Of a DNA stretch of 61,710 nucleotides, positions 37,848 to 45,005 are shown one piece after another; within the stretch, counting starts at the first letter, position 1, and every line of letters starts with the position of its first letter. The stretch covers positions 1 to 61,710 of the forward strand of contig JAIBCK010000006.1 of NCBI GenBank assembly GCA_019694215.1, given 5' to 3'. A model generated the notes under the pieces. The model saw only the letters and a program-made list of their open reading frames with translations. It was not told the DNA's origin and made no database searches. The position numbers were made by a program, and so were the translations under genes. The DNA comes from Thermoflexales bacterium (lineage in GTDB: Bacteria; Chloroflexota; Anaerolineae; J036; Brachytrichaceae).

Positions 37848-39320
37848 TTGAACAAACTCGCCCTGCATCGCGCCCTGGTCTCTGGTCTACTTGCGCTCGC
37901 CATCGGTGGTTGCGGCTACGTCACCGAAGGAGCGCGCATCATCGCCCGCGAGGCGAGCTCGATCCTCGCGCCCAAGACACCGACCGCCGCGCCGCGCCCG
38001 ACCGCGCCGCGCCCGACCGCGCCGCCCTCCGCGACGCCGGCGCCGACCCAGGTAGCAACCGTTGGACCGCGCGGCACCACCGCCGCGGGAACGGCGACCC
38101 CGCAGGCGCGCAACACCCCCACCCCCGTGCCCGGGGCGACTGTTGAGCCCACGCCCAACGCCCGCCAGCGAGACACGCAGCTCAAAGTGTTTCAGGATCT
38201 GTGGGCGACCGTCAACGACAACTACATCTACGAGGACTTCAATGGCGTGGACTGGGCCGGGCTGAAGGCACCGACCGAGGCCAAGATCCGCGCCGGCCTG
38301 ACCGACTCTGCATTTCAGAAGCTGATGTACGAGATCGTGGACAGCCTCAAGGACGATCATTCGCGCTACCAGAGCCCGACCGAGGTCAAGGAAGAGCAGG
38401 CCCGCTTCAAGGGTGAGCAGAGCTATACCGGGATCGGCATCCAGTGGGACTTCAGCGTCGAGAAGCGCTATGTCTTTGTGCTGGTGGTGTACCCCGACAG
38501 CCCGGCCGAGCGGGCCGGCATTCGCCCGCACGATCACATCCTTGCCGTCGAAGGGGAGCCCGCGGTCAACGCCGACGGAGAGCCCATCGTCTCCAAGGTG
38601 CGCGGACCGGAAGGCAGCCAGGTCACCATCACGGTGCAGACCCCGGGCGGCGCGCCGCGCGACCTCACGCTTACCCGGGCCAAGGTGCTGGCCAAGAGCA
38701 ACATCGAGCGCCGCATCCTGGGCGCGGACATGGCCGGCAACAAGCGCATCGGGTACATCCTCATGCCGACCTTTTACGAAGCCGGCATCGCCGATCAGTT
38801 CCGCTCAGCCCTGAGCGAGCTGATGAAGAACGGCAACCTGGACGGGCTCATCATCGACGTGCGCAACAACGGCGGCGGCTCGCTCGCTGAGCTCGAGAAG
38901 ACGCTGAGCGTGCTGGCCAACGGCACCATGGGCAGCGAGACGACGCGGGCCGGGAGCCAGCAAATGCTGCGCGCGCGTGGTGAAAAGATCGGCAATTCGC
39001 AAAGCGTGCCGCTCGCGATCCTCACATCGAAGTCGTCCGTGTCAGCCGCGGAAATTTTCGCCGGCACGCTTCAGTACGCCAAGCGCGCCCGCACCGTGGG
39101 CCAGGACACGGCCGGCAACATCGAGGTGCTCTACACCTACAAGTTCGCCGACGGCTCGCAGGCCCTGATCGCCTCCGAGACCTTCCGGCTGCCCAACGGA
39201 AGCAACTGGGAGGGCAAGGGCGTCAAGGTCGATGTGCCTGTGCCGAACTCCGGCTGGGATGAGTTCACCGAGGAGACCGACCCCGGCATCCGCGCGGCAG
39301 CGGCCCTGCTCGCCAAGTAG
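37848..39320 (+). CDS. S41-family PDZ peptidase, lipoprotein
   Basis: A 490-residue lipoprotein with a Cys in AIGGCGYV at about residue 23, a TP-rich spacer (about 45-105), an N-terminal helical region, a PDZ domain (about 190-275; DSPAERAGIRPHDHI) and the S41 catalytic domain with Ser399 in SVSAAEIFAG. The Ctp-type lysine is replaced by Asn (DTAGNIE), which fits the Ser-only-motif subgroup related to tricorn and IRBP proteases. Likely a processing protease on the outer face of the membrane. I chose TTG 37848 (GAGG 5 bases upstream); an in-frame GTG at 37830 is possible. Confidence 0.8.
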   Translation: MNKLALHRALVSGLLALAIGGCGYVTEGARIIAREASSILAPKTPTAAPRPTAPRPTAPPSATPAPTQVATVGPRGTTAAGTATPQARNTPTPVPGATVEPTPNARQRDTQLKVFQDLWATVNDNYIYEDFNGVDWAGLKAPTEAKIRAGLTDSAFQKLMYEIVDSLKDDHSRYQSPTEVKEEQARFKGEQSYTGIGIQWDFSVEKRYVFVLVVYPDSPAERAGIRPHDHILAVEGEPAVNADGEPIVSKVRGPEGSQVTITVQTPGGAPRDLTLTRAKVLAKSNIERRILGADMAGNKRIGYILMPTFYEAGIADQFRSALSELMKNGNLDGLIIDVRNNGGGSLAELEKTLSVLANGTMGSETTRAGSQQMLRARGEKIGNSQSVPLAILTSKSSVSAAEIFAGTLQYAKRARTVGQDTAGNIEVLYTYKFADGSQALIASETFRLPNGSNWEGKGVKVDVPVPNSGWDEFTEETDPGIRAAAALLAK

Positions 39321-39334
39321 CACCATCGCTCGGA

Positions 39335-39340
39335 TAGAAT
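39335..39340 (+). promoter_or_regulatory. -10 box TAGAAT for the tyrosine phosphatase-like gene
   Basis: TAGAAT lies 10 bases before ATG 39351. Confidence 0.55.
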
Positions 39341-39350
39341 CGCGGCCAGC

Positions 39351-40385
39351 ATGCCGCCGCTTCGCAGACACATCCCGCTCGACAAGACCTTCAACACCCG
39401 CGACGTGGGCGGCTATCGTGCCCGCGACGGTCGATATACGCGCTGGGGGGCGCTCTTGCGCAGCGACTGCCCCTACGCGCTGAGCGCGGAGAGCCTGCGC
39501 ACGCTGGCCGGCCTCGACCTGCGCACTGCCCTCGACCTGCGCAACGGCCAGGAGATCCGCGATGAGGACACGCGCAACGCGCTCAGTCGATCCGGTTCGG
39601 TGTGCTACATCAATGAGCCCCTGATGACCCGTTTCGGGCCGGATACGCTGACGGATTGGCTGGGCGAGGCGTACGTGCTGTATCTCGACCGCTGCCGCGA
39701 CCGCATCCGGGTGCTGCTGGGCGTGCTGGCGCGAGAGCCCTGGCCGGCGATGATCAACTGCCAGGCCGGGAAGGACCGCACCGGCGTGCTCGTCGCCCTG
39801 GTGCTGGCGCTGGCCGGCGTCTCAGACGATGACATCATCGCCGACTACGCGCTGACCGAGCATTACGGCCGCGACCTGATACCCCTTCTGATCGATGAGG
39901 CCATCCGCCTGAACTTCGACTCGCCACGCTACCGCCGCATGCTCGAGACCCGGCCGGATGGGCTGCGCTTTGCCCTGGACTGGGCGCGCCGCAATTTCGG
40001 CAGTCTCGAGGGCTACGCCCATTCGATCGGCGTGACCGACGCTGAGATTAAAGCGTTGTGCGACAAGTTGTTGGTTGAACGCACCGAAGTGGCCTTTGGC
40101 TGGCGACTACCCGACGAGCGCCGCGCCCGGACGCCCTTTGTCGCCGAGGTGCACGTATACGAGGCCTCGCTGGACCGCTGGCTGATGCGGCTGGTGGCGC
40201 CCGCCGAACCCGTCGACCCCGCCCTGCCGGAGGAGTTCCGCGCGCGAATCGAGGCGCTGGGCGGTGCCTGGGTGCGCGTGCCCGGGGAGGCGCGCGCGAA
40301 CAGACTGACGCTGCCGATGAAATACGAGACGCTGCTTGGCAGCATCGCCTACTTTCACGAGACGCGGCCGGCGATTGCGCCATGA
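39351..40385 (+). CDS. Tyrosine-protein phosphatase-like protein with long C-terminal extension
   Basis: A 344-residue protein. The first 235 residues match the bacterial tyrosine/dual-specificity phosphatase group (Y_phosphatase3): FNTRDVGGYRARDGRYTRWGALLRSD near the start and the P-loop NCQAGKDRTG (catalytic Cys near 137). The last 100 residues (VYEASLDRWLMRLVAP onward) are extra and unassigned. It removes phosphate from Tyr, Ser/Thr or inositide substrates; the substrate is unknown. The stop overlaps the next start. Confidence 0.82.
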   Translation: MPPLRRHIPLDKTFNTRDVGGYRARDGRYTRWGALLRSDCPYALSAESLRTLAGLDLRTALDLRNGQEIRDEDTRNALSRSGSVCYINEPLMTRFGPDTLTDWLGEAYVLYLDRCRDRIRVLLGVLAREPWPAMINCQAGKDRTGVLVALVLALAGVSDDDIIADYALTEHYGRDLIPLLIDEAIRLNFDSPRYRRMLETRPDGLRFALDWARRNFGSLEGYAHSIGVTDAEIKALCDKLLVERTEVAFGWRLPDERRARTPFVAEVHVYEASLDRWLMRLVAPAEPVDPALPEEFRARIEALGGAWVRVPGEARANRLTLPMKYETLLGSIAYFHETRPAIAP

Positions 40386-41170
40386 TCGAGACGCGGCACA
40401 ACGGTCTGTTCTCCCTCCGGTTCGAGCGCCTGACTGCGGTAGGGCTGCGCCATGGCGTCTTCTCGCGCCTGGGCGGCGTGAGCGAAGGCATCTACGCCTC
40501 GCTCAACCTCAGCCGCAGCACGGGCGATGCCGCCGAGCCGGTGCGCGAAAACCGCCGCCGCATGTTCGAGGCTTTGGGCACCACGCCCGAGCTCTCCCTG
40601 ACCTCATGGCTCACCCACAGCAACCGCGTTCGGGTGATTGCCTCCGGCGCGCTGCGCGACAAACCGCACAGCGATGACACCCATGCCGACGCCATGATCA
40701 CGCGCGCGCGGGGGCTGGCGCTCACCCTGCGTTTCGCCGATTGCGTTCCCATCCTGCTGTATGACCCGGCCCGCGGCGTCATCGGCATTACGCACGCGGG
40801 CTGGCTGGGGATCGAGAACGGCGTGCTGGGCGAGACCGTCCGGGCGATGCGTGAGGCCTTTGACTGCGCGCCGCAGGATGTGCTGGCCGGCATCGGGCCC
40901 TCGATTGGGCCAACGCGTTTTGAGGTCGGGGAGGACGTCGCGGCGCGCATCCAGGCCGCCGTGCCAGAGCCCGTCGTGTTGCGGCACGAAGGCGCGCCCC
41001 GTCCGCATGTCGATCTGTGGCGTGCCGCGGCGGCGCAGCTGCGGGCGAGCGGCGTGCGAGAGATCGAGACGGCCGCCGTCTGCACCGCTTCGGACACGGC
41101 CCGCTGGTTCTCGCACCGCGCCGAGAAGGGTCGCACCGGACGGTTTGGCGTGGCCGTTGTCCTGGACTGA
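40382..41170 (+). CDS. pgeF: Laccase-domain protein (YfiH/PgeF, purine nucleoside phosphorylase-like)
   Basis: A 262-residue protein. It has RHGVFSRLGGVSEGIYASLNLS near the start, HADAMITRARGLALTLRFADCVPILLYDP and ITHAGWLG, giving the metal-ligand His-Cys-His set, and GIGPSIG near residue 175. YfiH-type proteins have been shown to be purine nucleoside phosphorylase/hydrolase enzymes. The usual neighbours in other bacteria are cell-division or pyridoxal genes, none present here. It is translationally coupled to the phosphatase gene. Confidence 0.9.
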   Translation: MIETRHNGLFSLRFERLTAVGLRHGVFSRLGGVSEGIYASLNLSRSTGDAAEPVRENRRRMFEALGTTPELSLTSWLTHSNRVRVIASGALRDKPHSDDTHADAMITRARGLALTLRFADCVPILLYDPARGVIGITHAGWLGIENGVLGETVRAMREAFDCAPQDVLAGIGPSIGPTRFEVGEDVAARIQAAVPEPVVLRHEGAPRPHVDLWRAAAAQLRASGVREIETAAVCTASDTARWFSHRAEKGRTGRFGVAVVLD

Positions 41171-41250
41171 AGCGTTCACGGCGGGCGGGCGTCGGGCAAG
41201 CGTAGGGTGCGCGTCAGGATTCGGTTGCCGGACAGGTCGAAGATGGCACC

Positions 41251-42096
41251 ATGCTGCGACCCCGCCTCACCCGCGCCAACTTCTTCCTGCTCGCCCTCGC
41301 CTCCCTTCTGGCCATCGCGCTGTTGCTGACGCGCCTGATCATCACGGGACAAATCAGCTACCGGTTCATGGCGTGGAACCTCTTCCTGGCCTGGATCCCG
41401 CTCGCCCTCGCCTATGCCGCGCAACAGCTGGCCCGGCCCCGGCTGGCCCGCGTTCAGGCGATGCTGCGGGCGCTGGCGTTGTTTGCCACCGCCGTGAGCT
41501 GGCTGCTCTTCTTCCCGAACGCGCCATATGTCGTGACGGATCTCATCCACTTCCGTTACACGGGAAACGATCAGATGTTGTGGTTTGACAATGCCCTGCT
41601 GGGCTCGTATGCCGTGCTCGGCGTGGCGCTGGGATGCCTGTCACTGCGCGTGATGCAGGACATCGTCGAGACCGGACTGAAGGGCCTGCTCCAGCGGCGC
41701 GTCCCGCAAACCGCACGACAACTGCTGTCACGCGCGGGCGGTTGGCTATTTGCGTTGCTCGTGCTCGGGCTCGGCGCGTACGGCATCTATCTCGGGCGCG
41801 TGATGCGTTTCAACAGCTGGGACGCGCTGCTCAACCTGGATGACCTTCTGATGGGCATTGTGCGCGCCTTCGTCGACCGCCCATCCGCCCCCGGGATGTT
41901 CAAGATCACCGCGGTGTTTCTGGCCTTCCTGCTGATCACGTATCTCGCGCTCTCCGCGCTGGCCATCACGCCGGGTGGCACGGCACCCGCCTGGGCAGAA
42001 GCGGATACTGAGCCATCAGCAGCGGTTGAAGCGCGGCGTCAGGCCGGGGGTCAGTTGTCGGCCGCGAGCGTGGCCAGGGCGCGGAAAGCGCGGTAG
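41251..42096 (+). CDS. DUF1361 membrane protein
   Basis: A 281-residue protein with six or so hydrophobic helices. Family motifs: RFMAWNLFLAWIPLALAY near residue 37 and WLLFFPNAPYVVTDLIHF near residue 85. Function unknown. The final 45 residues are polar and Ala/Glu-rich and overlap by 46 bases the end of the convergent M55 gene, so both 3' ends share sequence. No clear promoter or ribosome binding site in the 80 bases upstream. Confidence 0.85.
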   Translation: MLRPRLTRANFFLLALASLLAIALLLTRLIITGQISYRFMAWNLFLAWIPLALAYAAQQLARPRLARVQAMLRALALFATAVSWLLFFPNAPYVVTDLIHFRYTGNDQMLWFDNALLGSYAVLGVALGCLSLRVMQDIVETGLKGLLQRRVPQTARQLLSRAGGWLFALLVLGLGAYGIYLGRVMRFNSWDALLNLDDLLMGIVRAFVDRPSAPGMFKITAVFLAFLLITYLALSALAITPGGTAPAWAEADTEPSAAVEARRQAGGQLSAASVARARKAR

Positions 42097-42884
42097 GTCT
42101 GCAGCATGTCGGCGAGCACGACCTCAACGCGCGTCCCGCTGACGCGCACGGTGCCCGGAAACAGCAGCGCGCGATCGGCCTGCCGGCTGAGAATGAACTC
42201 CACGGCCAGCCGCGTCGGCGCGCCGATTTGCAGCGGCGCAGCGGCCAGGCCCTTCCATAGCGCGCGGGTGGCATCCGCTGCGGCCTCGCGGATGCGCCGC
42301 CGTGACTCGACCAACGGAAGAAGCTCCGCTGCGAACTGACTGGTTGCCGTCTTGACGATGGCGGTGCGCAGGCCCGCGCCCCCGAAGGCGAGGCCCTCGG
42401 CACAGGCATTCTGATCACCCGTGACCAGGAGGGGCGGTACGCCAAAGTAGCCGGCCACGCCCATGTTCAGCCCGATCTCTCCAGTGCGGCGGTCATTGAT
42501 GTAGACGGCGGCGATGCTGCTGTTGCTCCAGGTGTGGTCGAGGATGGCCTCAGCGGTCCCGGCCATGGCGTGGTAGCCCACCAGCATCAACCCGGAGACG
42601 CCCTGGTCGATGCCCTGGACCATCGACATCGGCGAGGGAGAACCGTAGTTCAGGCGCGCGCGCGGATCGAGCTGCTCGATGGGGGCGTTGCGACCCGCCC
42701 AGTGACCATCGCTCACCACGACTTCGGACGCGCCACCCTCAAAGGCGCCTTCGATCGCGGCATTCAGGTCGCCGGTGTAGAGCGCGCGGCCGCGATTCAA
42801 ATACTCGCCATGCGTGGGGGTCACCTGCTCCCACTGGGTGATGCCGGACACGCCTTCCATGTCGCCGGCGATGAGGATCTTCAT
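42051..42884 (-). CDS. dppA: M55-family D-aminopeptidase (DppA-like)
   Basis: A 277-residue protein. The start MKILIAGDMEGVSG carries zinc ligands Asp8 and Glu10, followed by VVSDGHW and GYHAMAGT with further ligands and ENACAEG-like GDQNACAEG. M55 enzymes release D-amino acids from short peptides, useful in peptidoglycan recycling. GGAG lies 7 bases before ATG 42884. It is third in a minus-strand set behind the sortase and MFS genes. Confidence 0.9.
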   Translation of the reverse strand: MKILIAGDMEGVSGITQWEQVTPTHGEYLNRGRALYTGDLNAAIEGAFEGGASEVVVSDGHWAGRNAPIEQLDPRARLNYGSPSPMSMVQGIDQGVSGLMLVGYHAMAGTAEAILDHTWSNSSIAAVYINDRRTGEIGLNMGVAGYFGVPPLLVTGDQNACAEGLAFGGAGLRTAIVKTATSQFAAELLPLVESRRRIREAAADATRALWKGLAAAPLQIGAPTRLAVEFILSRQADRALLFPGTVRVSGTRVEVVLADMLQTYRAFRALATLAADN

Positions 42885-42905
42885 GGATACTCCCGCGCGC
42901 CGCGC

Positions 42906-43610
42906 TCAGCCCGGCCGCGCAATGACGATCAGACGATGCGTGTTGTTGTTGCGCGGCCAGCACGAAACGATGGTCAGCCGCGCGTCCTCGGTGGGCAGAA
43001 TGTAGGACGCGTTCTGGATCCGCACCGAATCCGGTTGGCCCGCTTCGAGCAGGAAGAGCACATCCTCGATCACGTATTTGAACACTTCGGTGCCCGCATA
43101 CAGCACAACGGTGTCACCCTTTTTCACGTCCACCAGGTCGAGAAAGACGAGGCCAAGAATATTGTTGTGGCCGTTCAGAACCGTGTTGCCCTTCTGACCG
43201 AGTCCCGCGGAGTCATTGTGCCAGCCCGCCGCCTTGTAGTCGGGGATGTCATACGTCCAGAAGCCGGTCTTGGGTTCGCGGACCAGCCCGACGGCCTTGA
43301 CCGGCGCATCGAGTTTGATCGATGAGATCACGATGCGCGTGGGGGCCTTGACGGGGATGGGCGTTGGCGTCGGCGGAATGGATGTCGCCGTTGGGCGCGT
43401 CGTCGCCGTGGGTGGCACCGTCGGCGTCGGCGGCGGGGGTGTCATCGTAGCGGGGACGTTGGTCGCGGTGGGCTGGGCGGTGTCGGTGGGCCGCACGGGC
43501 GTCGGGTAGTAGGTCACAGCGCCAGGCGCCAGTGGTGCTGCCGGAGCGCCGCCGCAGGCCACGAGCAAGCCGGCAACGCAGGCCAGCAGGAGAACGGGTC
43601 GAAAACTCAC
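42906..43610 (-). CDS. Lipobox-bearing sortase
   Basis: A 234-residue protein with a lipoprotein signal (LLVAC, Cys19), a Pro/Thr-rich spacer (about 36-90) and a sortase domain. The catalytic set is present: His148 in LNGHNN, Cys217 in IVSCWP and Arg226 in HRLIVI. Sortases join surface proteins to the wall or to each other; here the enzyme would be tethered by a lipid rather than a helix. No LPXTG-type substrate was recognised in the window. GTG 43610 lies 7 bases after a TAGAAT box, giving a leaderless start. Confidence 0.87.
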   Translation of the reverse strand: MSFRPVLLLACVAGLLVACGGAPAAPLAPGAVTYYPTPVRPTDTAQPTATNVPATMTPPPPTPTVPPTATTRPTATSIPPTPTPIPVKAPTRIVISSIKLDAPVKAVGLVREPKTGFWTYDIPDYKAAGWHNDSAGLGQKGNTVLNGHNNILGLVFLDLVDVKKGDTVVLYAGTEVFKYVIEDVLFLLEAGQPDSVRIQNASYILPTEDARLTIVSCWPRNNNTHRLIVIARPG

Positions 43611-43617
43611 AGGCCGT

Positions 43618-43623
43618 ATTCTA
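43618..43623 (-). promoter_or_regulatory. -10 box TAGAAT for the sortase gene
   Basis: Minus-strand TAGAAT, 7 bases before GTG 43610. It gives the sortase its own promoter although the MFS gene lies upstream on the same strand. Confidence 0.5.
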
Positions 43624-43661
43624 TGCGCGTCGACGGCGGGAAACCGGCCATCTTCGGCGGG

Positions 43662-44921
43662 CTAGCGCTCGCGGACGCGCGAGAGCAGCAGCAGCAGGGC
43701 CAGCAGCAGACCCATCTCGACGAAGAAGAAAACGCCGTAGCGATTGATGCCGGCCATGCCCATCCTGTCCAACGCGGCCCCCCACACGATCGGCGACAGG
43801 CTGGTCGCGATGTTCGCACCCGTCTGATACACCGCGAAGTAGTGCGCGCTGCCCAGGCGATCGCCGCCCAGGTTCATCAGCATGCGGGTGTGCGCCAGGT
43901 CGAACAGCGCGCCCCCTGCCCCGTTCATCGCGATCAGCAGCGGGGTGACCACCAGCAGCGGCGCTGCGCCGAGCGCCATCGCCAACCACAGCCCGAAATA
44001 CAACAGCCACCACACCAGCGTGCCATTGAGATAGCGCTTGCTGCCAAGCGCTTCAAGGCCGCGCCGCGCGCGCCACAACGCGAGCGCGCCGAGCAGCTGG
44101 GCCGCGGCGCTGATCAGGATCAGGGTGCCATCCTGCAACCCGGAGTTGTCGCGTGCGAAGACGATGACGAAGGTATTGGCCGCGGCCGTGGTGAACTGCG
44201 CGCCAATGCCAAACAGGGCATAGGCCATGTAGGGGCGATCGACAAGCACCGCGCGCCATTGCGCCATGCGGCCGGCCCGCTCGGCACCAGCCGGCTCCGG
44301 GGTGGCCGGGATGCGGCTGACGAAGTACAGGCTTCCGGCACCGGCGATGAAGCTCAGACCGAACATGGCCGAGTAGCCCAACGGTGTATGTTCCCCCGTC
44401 AGAATGGCGCCCGAGACGCCCAGCGCGAGCACGCTGGCGATTGCCACGAGGGTGCGATCGCGCGAGAGAAAACGCGCCCGCGACTGGCGTGGGACCAGAG
44501 ACGTCGTCCAGGGCAACCAGCTGCCGGCCGCAAAGCCGCGCAACAAGTTGAAGATGAACATGCTCAGCACCACGCCGGCGATGGCAACCTCGTGCGACAC
44601 CAATGGCGCGACAAAGGGCATCGCCACGAGCAGGATGAGCGAGACCACGCGGCCGCCCCACCCACGGATCACCACAGGGCGATACCCCACGCGCGCGGAG
44701 TACGGGGCCACGGCGACCTGAAGCAGCGCCAACGCCGGGGTAAAGGCGGCGATCAACCCGATGATGGTTGCGCTCGCGCCCAGCTCGCGCGTGAACAACG
44801 TCAGCGGGCTGCCCAGCGCAATCGTGTATGACATCGCGTTGAGCACCTGGAAGCTGTGAATGTTGATGTAGGTCTGACGACTGGGTTCGGGCGCAATCGG
44901 CGGCGCGGCGGTGCTGCTCAT
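43662..44921 (-). CDS. MFS transporter
   Basis: A 419-residue protein with about 12 hydrophobic helices and the usual cytoplasmic loop between helices 6 and 7 (basic segment RIPATPEPAGAERAG). A GYRPVVIRGWGGR segment after helix 2 is consistent with MFS motif A. The substrate is unknown. A TAGAAT box lies 15 bases before ATG 44921, divergent from the glycyl-tRNA synthetase gene. Confidence 0.82.
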   Translation of the reverse strand: MSSTAAPPIAPEPSRQTYINIHSFQVLNAMSYTIALGSPLTLFTRELGASATIIGLIAAFTPALALLQVAVAPYSARVGYRPVVIRGWGGRVVSLILLVAMPFVAPLVSHEVAIAGVVLSMFIFNLLRGFAAGSWLPWTTSLVPRQSRARFLSRDRTLVAIASVLALGVSGAILTGEHTPLGYSAMFGLSFIAGAGSLYFVSRIPATPEPAGAERAGRMAQWRAVLVDRPYMAYALFGIGAQFTTAAANTFVIVFARDNSGLQDGTLILISAAAQLLGALALWRARRGLEALGSKRYLNGTLVWWLLYFGLWLAMALGAAPLLVVTPLLIAMNGAGGALFDLAHTRMLMNLGGDRLGSAHYFAVYQTGANIATSLSPIVWGAALDRMGMAGINRYGVFFFVEMGLLLALLLLLSRVRER

Positions 44922-44936
44922 GGCTGACGAAGGGTC

Positions 44937-44942
44937 ATTCTA
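44937..44942 (-). promoter_or_regulatory. -10 box TAGAAT for the MFS gene
   Basis: Minus-strand TAGAAT, 15 bases from ATG 44921. Confidence 0.45.
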
Positions 44943-44984
44943 CGGTCATTGCCGGCCGCGGCGCGTCGGTGCGTATCCGCCAAG

Positions 44985-44990
44985 TAGAAT
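44985..44990 (+). promoter_or_regulatory. -10 box TAGAAT for glycyl-tRNA synthetase
   Basis: TAGAAT, 15 bases before ATG 45006. No T-box-like leader fits in such a short leader. Confidence 0.5.
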
Positions 44991-45005
44991 CGGCATTTCG
45001 AAACC

